This document shows positions 8,667 to 17,759 of a DNA stretch of 64,000 nucleotides, one piece after another (position 1 is the first letter of the stretch; the number at the start of each line of letters is the position of its first letter). Both the position numbers and the translations under genes were made by a program. Source of the DNA: JBBSGD01 sp038254435 (lineage in GTDB: Bacteria > Actinomycetota > CADDZG01 > WHSQ01). The stretch is from positions 1 to 64,000 of the forward strand of contig JBBSGD010000003.1 in assembly GCA_038254435.1 (NCBI GenBank), written 5' to 3'. The notes under the pieces are model-generated. The model saw nothing but the letters and a program-made list of their open reading frames with translations, did not search any database and had not been told where the DNA came from.

Positions 8667-9647
8667 TCAATCGAGCTGTGCGAGGATCCCGTGCACCACC
8701 ATGGCGAGCACCCGGCGCCAGTCCCCGTCCGGCAACGACTCGAGGCTGCGGTGGGCGCGCCGGCCATAGTCGGCCGCCCGTTCGAGCGCCGCGTCGAGGG
8801 CTCTTGTCGAGCGCAGGATGGGAAGCACCTCGTCCAGCTCGCGCGAGCCCGACTCGAGCCGGGCCGCCAGCGACGGGTCCCGCTCGCACGCGATCAGCAC
8901 CGGCAACGTGAACACGCCTTCCTTGAGGTCGGTGCCCGGCGTCTTACCGGTCACCGCTTCGTCGCCCACGAGGTCGAGCAAGTCATCCACGACCTGGAAA
9001 GCGAGTCCGAGGTTCACACCGAAGTCGACGAGCGCGGCCCGAGCTTCGGCGGACGCTCCGGCTGTGGTCGCGCCCATCTCGCATGCGCAGCGAAACAGGG
9101 CCGCCGTCTTGAGCGAGATGGTGTCGATGTACGCGTCCACGGCCCGGCGCGGGTCATTGAGTGCCCCGAACTCGGCGATCTGTCCTTCGCACACATGAGA
9201 GATCGCGTTGGCCAGGATCAAGGGAACCTCGCCGCTCGCCTGCGCTCCCAGCGCGCAACCGCGCGCAAAGAGATAGTCACCCGCCAGGATCGCAATCTCG
9301 GTGCCCCACTTGGAATGGGCGGTGAGCACGCCGCGCCGGGTCTCTGTCTCGTCGAGGACGTCGTCGTGATACAGGGACGCAAGGTGCACCAGCTCGACCG
9401 CGGCCGCTGCGAGATCGGTTTCCCGGCGCCCTGCCTGCCCGGCGCGCGACGCGAGCAGGGTGAGGGCAGGCCGCACCCTCTTGCCCCCCGCTGTGACGAG
9501 GTGGGTCGACGCCTCGGCGACGAGCGGATTGCCCGACGCCCCTGCTGTCGCAGTAAGCGTCGACTCGACGCGCAGAAGGTCGTCGACGAGCCACGAAGGG
9601 CCCGCGACCGGGTTCTTGAGGCCTGCGTGCGATCCGGCGGCGCTCAT
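8667..9647 (-). CDS. Polyprenyl (geranylgeranyl-type) diphosphate synthase
   Basis: A 326-residue trans-isoprenyl diphosphate synthase. The first aspartate-rich motif is in LYHDDVLDETETRRG and the second in FQVVDDLLDLVGDE; the GGKRVRPALTLL block binds substrate. It condenses IPP with allylic diphosphates to give C20 or longer chains for quinones, carotenoids or cell-wall carriers. Chain length cannot be fixed by eye. The start ATG 9647 overlaps the stop of the YjbQ gene by 4 bp, so the two are translationally coupled. Confidence 0.93.
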   Translation of the reverse strand: MSAAGSHAGLKNPVAGPSWLVDDLLRVESTLTATAGASGNPLVAEASTHLVTAGGKRVRPALTLLASRAGQAGRRETDLAAAAVELVHLASLYHDDVLDETETRRGVLTAHSKWGTEIAILAGDYLFARGCALGAQASGEVPLILANAISHVCEGQIAEFGALNDPRRAVDAYIDTISLKTAALFRCACEMGATTAGASAEARAALVDFGVNLGLAFQVVDDLLDLVGDEAVTGKTPGTDLKEGVFTLPVLIACERDPSLAARLESGSRELDEVLPILRSTRALDAALERAADYGRRAHRSLESLPDGDWRRVLAMVVHGILAQLD

Positions 9648-10099
9648 GAGCCGGTCACCTGGATCCAGTACCGCCTCTCCCTCGATGAATCGAGCTCGAC
9701 GAAGAGGACGCGCTGGTTGTCCCCCAGCGCTATGCGTCCGTTGGTTACGGGGATGGTCTCCGAGGTCTTGCCGACGATGCAGTGGACGATGTGGGCGGGC
9801 GCGTTGGCAGGCTCGTCGTGCACGAGGTTCTCCGTGCGGATGTCGAGGTCGTCGTGAGCGTAGTAGCCGTCTTCGGGTGCGATCGCGTTCATGGCCGCCT
9901 CGAGGGACCCGGCGACCCCAGCACCGGGAACACCTATAAGGATGCAGCAGGTCGTGTGCGGCGAGAATACGAGCACGCTTCCCGAGGTGATGCCGGAGCG
10001 GTCGACCATCTCGACGACTTCTTGGGTGACGTCGAGCGCGTCGAGACGGCCTCCAGTCTTGGCGGCGAACTCTTCGAAGAGGACCATGGCGCCACCCAT
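9644..10099 (-). CDS. YjbQ family protein (UPF0047)
   Basis: A 151-residue protein of the YjbQ/UPF0047 family, some members of which are annotated as secondary thiamine-phosphate synthases. Visible blocks are SGSVLVFSPHTTCCIL, the acidic loop YAHDDLDIRTEN, and a C-terminal beta strand LFVELDSSRERRYWIQV. The family average is about 135-140 residues, so I placed the start at ATG 10099; ATG 10087 is equally possible, and an in-frame ATG at 10198 would add an implausible basic leader. The physiological substrate is uncertain. Confidence 0.8.
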   Translation of the reverse strand: MGGAMVLFEEFAAKTGGRLDALDVTQEVVEMVDRSGITSGSVLVFSPHTTCCILIGVPGAGVAGSLEAAMNAIAPEDGYYAHDDLDIRTENLVHDEPANAPAHIVHCIVGKTSETIPVTNGRIALGDNQRVLFVELDSSRERRYWIQVTGS

Positions 10100-10205
10100 T
10101 GTGCACGCGGCCTTCGCCTTGGGCTTTGGGCGCGCGTTCGACTCACCTGAACACGCGTTCAACCCCGAACGCCGTCCTCGGCCCTGCACCTGGTACAACT
10201 GCCGG

Positions 10206-11045
10206 ATGGCAGCGAGCGGTCACGACGTTCCCAGACCCCCCGTTCCGCCGCGCTCATTTCTCGACAGCGACCACTTTTCCATCCTGTGCGAAATCGAGCC
10301 GCCGCGGCGGCCGGACATCGACCACGTGCGCAACCAGATACGCGCCCTGAGCCCTGTGAGCGATGCCTTTCTCATCCCGGACAACCACCTCGGCCGCGCC
10401 ACCGTATCGAGCGTCGCAGTGGCGCACGAGGTCGCATACATGGGCGGACGGCCGATCGCCTGCATGAACGCACGCGACCGCAACCTGCTGGGCTTCCGGC
10501 GCGACCTTCTAACCTCGGCCGCCTACGGCGTTGATCACTTCCTGTTCGTCTACGGAGACGCTCCCAAGGAGGGCAGGCGGACCGCCGACCTGACCGTGCG
10601 CGGCATGATCGAGGAGGTGCGCCGGTTCGGGTCGGGCGAGCTGTTCGCCGGCTATCCGGACTTTCGGATCGGCACTGCAGCCAGGACGGGGCGCCCCTTG
10701 TCGTGGCGCGCGCGAGCCGATTTCCTCTTCGTGCAGATCACCTTCAACCTCTCTCGACTGGTCGCCTGGCGCCGCGAGCTCGATTTTCGCGGCCGCGTCT
10801 ACCCCGGCGTGATAGTTCTCGCCTCAAGCCGCATGGCACGTCGCATCAACGCGGCGGTTCCCGAGATCAGAGTTCCGGAGCGGATCGTCGACAAGCTCGA
10901 TGACGACCCCGATCTGGGCGTAACGCTGGCCTGCGAGCAAGTCGAAGCAATCAAGGACACCGGCGCCTTCGACGGGGTGCATCTGGTCCCCGTGGGACGC
11001 TACCGGCAAGTGGCCGAGAGGCTCAAGAAGGGACTTGTTGTCTAA
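10206..11045 (+). CDS. Methylenetetrahydrofolate reductase-like protein
   Basis: A 279-residue TIM-barrel protein of the MetF superfamily, which reduces 5,10-methylene-THF to 5-methyl-THF with FAD. Conserved points are the early acidic motif CEIEPPRR, the LIPDNHLGRATVSS and HFLFVYGDAP strands, and the FLFVQITFNLSRL block corresponding to the folate/NADH region. It is somewhat shorter than E. coli MetF. The start ATG 10206 follows a gap of about 100 bp from the divergent YjbQ gene. It could be a one-carbon paralogue rather than the main MetF. Confidence 0.82.
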   Translation: MAASGHDVPRPPVPPRSFLDSDHFSILCEIEPPRRPDIDHVRNQIRALSPVSDAFLIPDNHLGRATVSSVAVAHEVAYMGGRPIACMNARDRNLLGFRRDLLTSAAYGVDHFLFVYGDAPKEGRRTADLTVRGMIEEVRRFGSGELFAGYPDFRIGTAARTGRPLSWRARADFLFVQITFNLSRLVAWRRELDFRGRVYPGVIVLASSRMARRINAAVPEIRVPERIVDKLDDDPDLGVTLACEQVEAIKDTGAFDGVHLVPVGRYRQVAERLKKGLVV

Positions 11046-11099
11046 GCGGAGGGGGCTAGACGACGCACAGAGCCCAGACCCCGGGGCATGGCCGCCGGG

Positions 11100-11372
11100 T
11101 CAGGAAGCGCGGCGGGCGCGGGCGCGGCGGCGCTTGAGAGACGCCCGCTCCTTGTCGGTGAGGCCGCCCCAGATGCCGTACTTCTGATTGGTCTCCATGG
11201 CGAACTCGAGGCACGGCTCCTGTACCGGGCACTGCTGGCACACTGCCTTTGCTCGCATCTCACGCGCCTGCTTCTCGAGCTCGGACTCGCCCTCTTCGCC
11301 GAAGAAGAGGACGTTGTCGTAGTCCCGGCACGAGGCCAGTTCCTGCCATTCGAGAACATCCGGGTTGTCCAT
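11100..11372 (-). CDS. WhiB-family iron-sulfur regulator (first copy)
   Basis: A 90-residue WhiB-like protein. The four cluster ligands are Cys15, Cys45, Cys48 and Cys54 (spacing C-x29-C-x2-C-x5-C), followed by the turn GIWGG at 66-70 and a basic tail for DNA binding. Such proteins hold a 4Fe-4S cluster, sense redox or NO and bind the principal sigma factor. The family is essentially restricted to actinobacteria and their phages, so it supports the lineage. The start ATG 11372 gives a standard-length protein. Confidence 0.95.
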   Translation of the reverse strand: MDNPDVLEWQELASCRDYDNVLFFGEEGESELEKQAREMRAKAVCQQCPVQEPCLEFAMETNQKYGIWGGLTDKERASLKRRRARARRAS

Positions 11373-11683
11373 GGCGGACAGGTGAATCCCTCCTCCTGAT
11401 GTGTGCCCGCGCCGTAGCGGCGGACACCTACCGATCGCACAGGTTGCTACTGGTGTCAACGCCCTGGGCGGGCCGCTTATTTCCGCTCGCATGCCGCCTC
11501 TGCGGCGCCTGCGAGGGAGGCTGAGCCGCCCTGTGGGTGGACTGCCCACCTTGCCACCAAAGAGCAACCCAGTCAACGGTTATTGGCGGCTTCTTTTGCC
11601 CCGATGCGCGCGGCCTAAAGGGAGCGGGGGGCGGCCCTCCTGTGACCGGCGTCCACGCGGGGGGCGGACGTACGATTGCGCCG
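11373..11683. promoter_or_regulatory. Divergent intergenic region between whiB and a lipoprotein gene
   Basis: No gene is supported in these 311 bases. The region must carry the promoters of the minus-strand whiB gene and the plus-strand lipoprotein gene. A minus-strand TTGACA (complement of 11454-11459) is a candidate -35 element about 80 bases upstream of whiB; I cannot identify a convincing matching -10 element. Confidence 0.4.
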
Positions 11684-12823
11684 ATGCGACTCCCCAAGGG
11701 CTGCACCAGGTGGCTCGTCGTGCTCGTCCTGGCGCTCGCCGCTTGCTCGGGATCCGGTAGGCCGGCGGGGACGCGCGGTCCCTCGCCGGGCGGGCTCCCA
11801 CCCGCGTCGCCCTCGGACCTCGATTCGTCTCCCGCACGCCCCATCACGCTCTTCTACGCCGATCACACGACGCTCCTCGCGTACGACCTGCACACCGGAA
11901 AGCGGCGTGAGCTCGCAGCGCTGCCCAGCGCCGACATCGCGGTGTCGCCGGACGGGCGCCGCTACGCCTACGTCAGGGAGACATCGCCGGCCGGCAGCGG
12001 CCCGGAAGGCTACCGCCGCCCGTACATAGACGTCGGCAGCACCTCGGGTGGAGCTTCCCACACGGCCGGGCCGGGGCGCTCGCCGCTCTTCTCCCCCGAC
12101 GGGACCCGCCTCGCAGCCATCACGGAAGACCGCGGGGTGAGCGCCTGTGCCGGGGTCCGCTCCGGGCGTCCGGCAAAGGGTCGCTGTCCGTCCGCCGAGC
12201 GAGTGGTGGCCTACCGGACCGGCCGCCCGGCAGCACCCTTCTCGGTTGTCCTCGGATACAACCGCTGGAGCCTCATCGGCTGGAGCAGCACGCGCCGGCT
12301 CGTCGCCGGCTCGCTCATCCAGCCCCGCGTCTACCTCGGCTTCCCCGGGGCCTCGCCCCAGCAGCAACGTCCCGTCTCTGCGTCGCCGTCCGAGGTGTGG
12401 GGGGTGTCGCCCGCGGCCCCCCTGCTGCTGCGCGTAAGGGGAACGAGGGCAGCCCTCGAGCCGCTTCCGTTCGGTTCGCCGCCGCCCGCCTCGGCCGTCC
12501 ATCTGTCGGGGGCGTTACTCGGCGACGGCGCGTGGTCGCCGGCCGGAAACACGATCGTCGCCACCGCAGTGCACCGCCACGGGACCTCGGTGGCGACCAC
12601 CCTGGTGGACATAGACGTGACCTCGGGCCGGGCCAGAACGGTTCCCCACAGCGCAGGAGCTGAGGGACAGGTGGTGTGGGACGCCGGCGGCAGGTCCTTT
12701 GTCTACGCCCAGGTCGACCCACGCGACAGGGCGCGGCTGCAAGCCAAGCTGTGCACGAGCCACCTGGTCTGCCACAAGCTGTTCGGTTGGGGCGAGGGCG
12801 TGCAGCTGCTCGCTCTTCGCTGA
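11684..12823 (+). CDS. Lipoprotein with TolB/WD40-like beta-propeller repeats
   Basis: A 379-residue exported lipoprotein. Residues 1-21 form a signal peptide with lipobox LAAC (Cys at about residue 21) after MRLPKGCTRW. A Pro/Ser/Gly-rich linker follows. The body has propeller blades with PD40-type motifs DIAVSPDGRRYAYVRE and LFSPDGTRLAAITED. It is expected on the outer face of the membrane. ATG 11684 was chosen because it begins the signal peptide; upstream frame extension is antisense noise. The ligand or partner is unknown. Confidence 0.82.
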   Translation: MRLPKGCTRWLVVLVLALAACSGSGRPAGTRGPSPGGLPPASPSDLDSSPARPITLFYADHTTLLAYDLHTGKRRELAALPSADIAVSPDGRRYAYVRETSPAGSGPEGYRRPYIDVGSTSGGASHTAGPGRSPLFSPDGTRLAAITEDRGVSACAGVRSGRPAKGRCPSAERVVAYRTGRPAAPFSVVLGYNRWSLIGWSSTRRLVAGSLIQPRVYLGFPGASPQQQRPVSASPSEVWGVSPAAPLLLRVRGTRAALEPLPFGSPPPASAVHLSGALLGDGAWSPAGNTIVATAVHRHGTSVATTLVDIDVTSGRARTVPHSAGAEGQVVWDAGGRSFVYAQVDPRDRARLQAKLCTSHLVCHKLFGWGEGVQLLALR

Positions 12824-12836
12824 GCGCGCCGCGTGG

Positions 12837-14150
12837 TCACTTGATGGCCGGTCTGCCCGTCGGGTAGTAGGAAAAACCGGCTGCCTTCACTGCGGCGGCC
12901 TCAAACGCGTTGCGTCCGTCGACCAGCACCGGATAGGACATCACCTGCTTGAGGCGATCGAGGTCGAGGGACTTCACCTCGTCCCACTCCGTGCATACGA
13001 TCGCGCAGTGCGCGCCCCGCGCAGCTTCGTAGGGATCCTCGGCAGGCTCGAGCCCGGGCACCTCGGCCTTCGCGTTGACGAGCGCCTGCGGATCGTAGCC
13101 GACCACGGTGGCGCCCTCCTCGATCAGCTTGGCGCCGAGCGCGAGGGCGGGCGAGAAGCGAATGTCGTCGGTTCCGGGCTTGAAGGCGAGCCCGAGGAGC
13201 GCCACACGCTTGCCCTCGAGGTTCCACAGCGCGTCGCGCACCTTCTCGACCGCAGCATCGATGTTCTCGTCGTTGATGCGCGCTACCTCACGAAGCAAGC
13301 TGAAGTCGTAGCCGAGGCCCGAGGCTAGGCGCTCGAAGGCCGCCAGGTCCTTGGGGAAGCAATAGCCTCCGTAACCCAAGCCTGCCTTGAGGAACTGGTC
13401 GCCGATGCGCTCATCGAGCCCCATCACGCGGGCGACGTCCACCACATCTCCCCCGGCGCGCTCGGAGAGGCGTGCGAGAGCGTTCACGAACGAGATCTTC
13501 ATGGCAAGAAAGGCGTTGCAGGCGTGCTTGGCGAGCTCGGCCGTGGAGATGTCGGTTTGGACGAGCGGCACTCCTCGATCGAGCACGGGCGCGTAGACGT
13601 CGCGCATCACCTCAGCCGCCCATTCGGCCTCGACACCGATGAGGATGCGATCGGGTCCGAGCGCGTCCTGCACGCCCGAGCCTTCGCGCAGGAACTCGGG
13701 ATTCGAAACGACCTCGAGGTCGGACGCAAGGTCGGGGCGCTCGCGTGCCAGCGTACGCCTGACCCGCTGCGCCGTACCGGCGGGGACCGTCGACTTCTCC
13801 ACCACGACGGTCCGGCCCGTTGCGTGCCGGGCTACCTCCCGTGCCGCCGTCTCGACCGCGACGAGACTTGCTTCGCCGGAGACCCTGGGCGGCGTCCCGA
13901 CACACAGGAACACGACCTCGGCCCCGGCGAGCGCCTCCTTGGAAGACGAGGTGAAGCTCAGCCGGCCGGACGCAGTCTGGTCGCGAATCAGGTCCTCGAG
14001 GCCGGGCTCGAAGAACGGCATGCGAGCCTCTTCGAGTGCGACGATCTTCTCGCCGTCAGAATCCATGCCGACGACTTCATGTCCGAAGGTGGCCAGGCTT
14101 CCGCAGGTCACGAGACCGACGTGCCCGGTGCCTATCACTCCAATGCGCAC
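12837..14150 (-). CDS. ugd: UDP-glucose 6-dehydrogenase
   Basis: A 437-residue NAD-dependent dehydrogenase that oxidises UDP-glucose (or a related UDP-sugar) to the uronic acid for exopolysaccharide or cell-wall sugars. The dinucleotide loop GVIGTGHVGLVT is at residues 4-15, the catalytic nucleophile Cys264 is in GGYCFPKD, and the GLAFKPGTDDIRFSP block marks the C-terminal domain. The length is normal. It is monocistronic here, converging on the lipoprotein gene. Confidence 0.95.
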   Translation of the reverse strand: MRIGVIGTGHVGLVTCGSLATFGHEVVGMDSDGEKIVALEEARMPFFEPGLEDLIRDQTASGRLSFTSSSKEALAGAEVVFLCVGTPPRVSGEASLVAVETAAREVARHATGRTVVVEKSTVPAGTAQRVRRTLARERPDLASDLEVVSNPEFLREGSGVQDALGPDRILIGVEAEWAAEVMRDVYAPVLDRGVPLVQTDISTAELAKHACNAFLAMKISFVNALARLSERAGGDVVDVARVMGLDERIGDQFLKAGLGYGGYCFPKDLAAFERLASGLGYDFSLLREVARINDENIDAAVEKVRDALWNLEGKRVALLGLAFKPGTDDIRFSPALALGAKLIEEGATVVGYDPQALVNAKAEVPGLEPAEDPYEAARGAHCAIVCTEWDEVKSLDLDRLKQVMSYPVLVDGRNAFEAAAVKAAGFSYYPTGRPAIK

Positions 14151-14254
14151 TGTAGAACTCCGTCTTCTAGAAAGCCCAGGGCTCCGCCGGGACCATCATC
14201 CGTCCTCGACGAAGCCATTTGCCTTGGTACCGAGCCCGCCGCGGCGAGCCGCCC

Positions 14255-15199
14255 TCAGTCTCCCGAACCGAGGTTATCGACCTCGCCGGCAACTTGAAAC
14301 GCGTGGACCTCGGCAACGGACGGGATCAGCGAGCCCACACCCGGCAGCGCTCGAGCCACGCCGGCCAGAGAGGCCGTCGCCGTTCCCGTCTCGCCTAGGC
14401 ACGGCCTGCCGCCGTCGTCCAGGTCGCGCCCCTGCGAGTCCCTCGCCGGCCACCACCAGAACTGTGCGTAAGGGAGATTTGTGTTGTCAACGCGCAGATC
14501 GAAGTGATTGTGCGAGAGGTTCGAGTAGCAGCCTATGCCGTAAAACTCGCTCTTCTTGGCGAGGTTTCGCTCCTTGCGGTTGGAGACGTTCGCCATTCGG
14601 TTGTCGGCGGCGTCTCCGTAGAGGTGCTGGCTGGCCGAGGCCCCGCCGATGCACTCGTTGTAAGCCGAGCTGCGGAAGCCCGAGTTGATGCCGATGACGT
14701 GGTTCCCGGCCTTGGCTCGCAGCGCCTCGAGCCTCCACATGAGGCGCCTGACGTACCGTTTGGCGCGCTGTGGGGAGACCATCCCCCCGGAGAAGGTGCC
14801 CGCGTACGCATTGGCCGCGGCCGAGCAACCGGAGCTGCTGTTCTGTGTGAACTCGTTCCAGTCGAAATGAGCGGTTGATCCGTCACCGTCCTGGAGCTCG
14901 TCAAAGACACGGTAATTCGACTTGCCGGTGATCCCATCTGGGTTCAGACCGTGGGAGGTCTGGAACGCGGTGAGGGCCTCTTTGACCTTAGGTCCGAACG
15001 ACCCGTCGATCGGAAAGTCGACCTGGTTGTGCTCGGGGAACCAGCCTGCGATCCGCACTTGCAGCGCCTTGACGTCCCGGCCCTTGTCGCCGGCCTTGAG
15101 CGGTCGGTCGAACTGATAAGCGCTCGCTCCGGGAGCCAGAACGGAAGTCAGAAGCAGTGCCCCCATCACGGCACCAACCAAGCGCGCAGTAAGTCGCAT
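14255..15199 (-). CDS. Secreted peptidoglycan-binding M15-type peptidase
   Basis: A 314-residue secreted protein. Residues 1-27 form a Sec signal peptide ending near ASAYQ. A PG_binding_1 domain follows (ALQVRIAGWFPEHNQV to ALTAFQTSHGLNPDGITGK). The C-terminal domain resembles M15 D-Ala-D-Ala peptidases, with zinc-type motifs SQHLYGDAAD and HNHFDLR and several cysteines that may form disulfides. It would trim cell-wall peptides. ATG 15199 is preferred because GGGGGC lies nine bases upstream; earlier ATGs at 15208 and 15232 are in frame. Confidence 0.85.
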   Translation of the reverse strand: MRLTARLVGAVMGALLLTSVLAPGASAYQFDRPLKAGDKGRDVKALQVRIAGWFPEHNQVDFPIDGSFGPKVKEALTAFQTSHGLNPDGITGKSNYRVFDELQDGDGSTAHFDWNEFTQNSSSGCSAAANAYAGTFSGGMVSPQRAKRYVRRLMWRLEALRAKAGNHVIGINSGFRSSAYNECIGGASASQHLYGDAADNRMANVSNRKERNLAKKSEFYGIGCYSNLSHNHFDLRVDNTNLPYAQFWWWPARDSQGRDLDDGGRPCLGETGTATASLAGVARALPGVGSLIPSVAEVHAFQVAGEVDNLGSGD

Positions 15200-15293
15200 A
15201 GTGTTCATGCCCCCAATATCGGCCGGCCCCAACCGGCCACTTAAATCACAACTTCAACAAGCTCGTGCCAGATCGGGGGATAATGCCACCGAA

Positions 15294-15575
15294 TCAGGTG
15301 TTTGGTGGCAGGGAGCGGGGCCGGGGAGCTGCAGCCCGTCCGCCACCGGGGCCCTCCTCGGCTTTGAGGGCCTCGGCCACCAGCCACGCGAGCAGCACCG
15401 ACCCGGCCACGAGGAGGACGCCGATGAGTATCTGCATCCAGGACGGGGGCTGCAGGGCAACCGCCACCAAGACGACGAGGATGAGCGTGCCGGCAAGGGC
15501 GAGCGTGCCGACCACGGCGCCGATGAGCCAGCGCAGCTCCGCCGTCAAGGGTCGTTCTGCTCGGCGAGGCGTCAT
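15294..15575 (-). CDS. Small two-TM membrane protein
   Basis: A 93-residue protein with a basic N terminus (MTPRRAERPL) and two hydrophobic segments, roughly residues 17-42 and 46-66, followed by a Gly/Ala/Arg-rich cytoplasmic tail. No known family is recognised. It sits alone between the secreted peptidase and the response regulator. The hydrophobic pattern and codon bias support it as real. Confidence 0.6.
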   Translation of the reverse strand: MTPRRAERPLTAELRWLIGAVVGTLALAGTLILVVLVAVALQPPSWMQILIGVLLVAGSVLLAWLVAEALKAEEGPGGGRAAAPRPRSLPPNT

Positions 15576-15660
15576 GAGCTTTCTGGGTGCCTTGTGAAGC
15601 TAATCGAGTCCCGAGCCACCATCCTCTTATGATCCACCCACGCACGCGGTTGGATGAACG

Positions 15661-16320
15661 ATGACCGCGCCGATTCGCATACTTCTCGTAGACGACCACG
15701 ATCTACTGCGCCGGGGTATGCGCACTATGCTTGAGACAGAGCAAGACATCTCCGTGGTCGGGGAAGCTTCGGACGGCGCCGGCGGCGTGGCGGCAGTGGA
15801 AGAGCTGGTTCCCGATGTGGTCCTCATCGACGTAATCATGCCCAAGAAAGACGGAATCGAGGCCACGCGCGAAATAAAGGATGCCTTTCCCCATATCGGG
15901 GTCATAGTCCTGTCCGGCCACGACGAACAGCACTTCGTCTTCGATGCGCTCAAAGCGGGAGCGTCAGGGTATCTGCTCAAGACCGCCGAGCTCGACGAAG
16001 TGATCAAAACAGTCAGAACGATCGCACGTGACGGCGCGGTCATAGACAAGGACCTAGCCGGCCAGGTCCTGTCGCAGTTCACCAGCTACGAGAAGGCCGA
16101 GATGCAAACCGGCCTCCAACCCCTTACCCCGCGCGAGAAGGAGATCCTCGAGCTGATGAGCCGCGGCCTGCCCAACAAGTCAATAGCGCGGCGGCTCGGC
16201 ATCTCCGAGCGCACCGTCACAACCCACGCAGCCAACATCTACTCGAAGCTGCGCGTCAACAACCGCGTTTCGGCGATCCAAGAAGCGATGCGCCGGCGCA
16301 TCCTCGACTACACGCCTTGA
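15661..16320 (+). CDS. NarL/LuxR-type response regulator
   Basis: A 219-residue two-component regulator. The receiver domain has acidic pocket residues in LLVDDHD, phosphoacceptor Asp57 in VLIDVIMP, and a C-terminal Lys in YLLKT. The LuxR helix-turn-helix spans about 150-210 (LTPREKEILELMSRGLPNKS, then GISERTVTTHAANIYSKL). No histidine kinase is adjacent, so the partner is encoded elsewhere. It lies 12 bp upstream of selA on the same strand, so the two may be cotranscribed. Confidence 0.93.
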   Translation: MTAPIRILLVDDHDLLRRGMRTMLETEQDISVVGEASDGAGGVAAVEELVPDVVLIDVIMPKKDGIEATREIKDAFPHIGVIVLSGHDEQHFVFDALKAGASGYLLKTAELDEVIKTVRTIARDGAVIDKDLAGQVLSQFTSYEKAEMQTGLQPLTPREKEILELMSRGLPNKSIARRLGISERTVTTHAANIYSKLRVNNRVSAIQEAMRRRILDYTP

Positions 16321-16332
16321 GGTCCGGCCCCA

Positions 16333-17748
16333 GTGGGTAGTGGCGACACGCGCAAACCTTGCCGGAACGAGCGCCTGCGCGCGCTGCCCCCGGTAGATCG
16401 CGTCATGGCAGAGCTAGCCGGAGAAGATGCCGCGCCGCTCGTCGCCGAGGCCGCTCGGTTCGCAGTCGACGCGGCTCGGCGGGGCATCGTCGAAGGGGGA
16501 GCGGCAGGTGACGAAACCGAATCCTTCGAGCGCGTCGTGGCAGGCGCGCGCCGGCGTCTGAGGGAGGGGCAAGGATCGCTGCTCAGGCCGGTGATCAACG
16601 GGACCGGGGTGCTCATCCACACCAACCTCGGGCGTGTCCCCCTCGGCCCAGAGCAGCTGAATGCGGTCACCCGCGTCGCGTCGGGATACTCGAACCTCGA
16701 GTACGACATCGCCGCGGGAATGCGCGGCAGCCGCTACGCGCATGCGTCGCGGCTCATCAACGCCCTCACCGGCGCGCCGGCAAGCCTGGTGGTCAACAAC
16801 AACGCTGCAGCGGTCCTGCTCGTTCTGGCCGCGCTCTGTCGCGACAGACAGGTCATCATCAGTCGAGGGGAGCTCATCGAAATAGGGGGCGAGTTTCGCA
16901 TCCCGGACGTGATGGCGGCCTCGGGCGCACAACTTGTCGAAGTCGGAACCACGAACCGCACGCACCTCGCGGACTACGAGCGAGCCATGTCCTCGGACAC
17001 AGCAGCGATCCTCAGGGTGCATCCGTCGAACTACCGGGTCGTGGGCTTCACCAGCTCGGTGGCGACGCGCGACCTCGCCCGACTGGCCAAGGGACGCGGC
17101 GTGCCCCTGTTCTTCGACATCGGTTCGGGTCTCGTCGGCGGGGATGCCCACTGGGCTCACACGGATCCCGCCGCCGACGCCGCCTTGGGAGACGGAGCCG
17201 ACATCGTCACCTTCTCGGGAGACAAGCTGCTCGGCGGTCCTCAAGCGGGGATCATCGCGGGCCGGGTTGAGCTGGTAGCCCGGCTCGCCCGGCACCCCCT
17301 TCTGCGCGCCTTGCGCGTCGACAAGATGACCCTGGCCGCGCTCGAGGCCACCGCCGCGGCCCATCTGTCGGGACGGCGCAATGAGCTGCCCGCCTGGCGC
17401 ATGGCGACGACCCCCATCGAGGAGTTGGCAGCGCGCGCCGAGAAGCTCGTTGCGCGCCTCAAGCCGGACCTCGACTCCACAGGCTTCAAGATCGAGGCAA
17501 TCGCAGCTCGCTCCGTGGCCGGAGGGGGAGCAGTCCCGGGCGCGGACATCGGCTCGGTGGCGCTCACACTAAGCGATCCGCAGCGGGGCGCGGCCGGGCT
17601 CGCCGCAGCCCTTCGCGCTCTGGAGACTCCGGTTATCTCCCGGATCGAGGACGAGCGCGTGGTGATCGATCTGCGTACGGTGCTGCCGGGCCAGGACGCG
17701 GCGCTGGGGGCCGGCCTGCTCGCGGTAGCAAAGAGCCCGCCGGCTTAA
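16333..17748 (+). CDS. selA: L-seryl-tRNA(Sec) selenium transferase
   Basis: A 471-residue PLP enzyme that converts Ser-tRNA(Sec) to Sec-tRNA(Sec) using selenophosphate. The N-terminal tRNA-binding part is followed by INGTGVLIHTNLGRVPL, and the PLP-binding Lys298 lies in TFSGDKLLGGPQAG. The length matches bacterial decameric SelA. The start is GTG 16333 with GAGG about ten bases upstream. It works with tRNA-Sec (1572) and SelB (18493); selD is not in the window. Confidence 0.96.
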   Translation: MGSGDTRKPCRNERLRALPPVDRVMAELAGEDAAPLVAEAARFAVDAARRGIVEGGAAGDETESFERVVAGARRRLREGQGSLLRPVINGTGVLIHTNLGRVPLGPEQLNAVTRVASGYSNLEYDIAAGMRGSRYAHASRLINALTGAPASLVVNNNAAAVLLVLAALCRDRQVIISRGELIEIGGEFRIPDVMAASGAQLVEVGTTNRTHLADYERAMSSDTAAILRVHPSNYRVVGFTSSVATRDLARLAKGRGVPLFFDIGSGLVGGDAHWAHTDPAADAALGDGADIVTFSGDKLLGGPQAGIIAGRVELVARLARHPLLRALRVDKMTLAALEATAAAHLSGRRNELPAWRMATTPIEELAARAEKLVARLKPDLDSTGFKIEAIAARSVAGGGAVPGADIGSVALTLSDPQRGAAGLAAALRALETPVISRIEDERVVIDLRTVLPGQDAALGAGLLAVAKSPPA

Positions 17749-17759
17749 CCGCCCGCGGA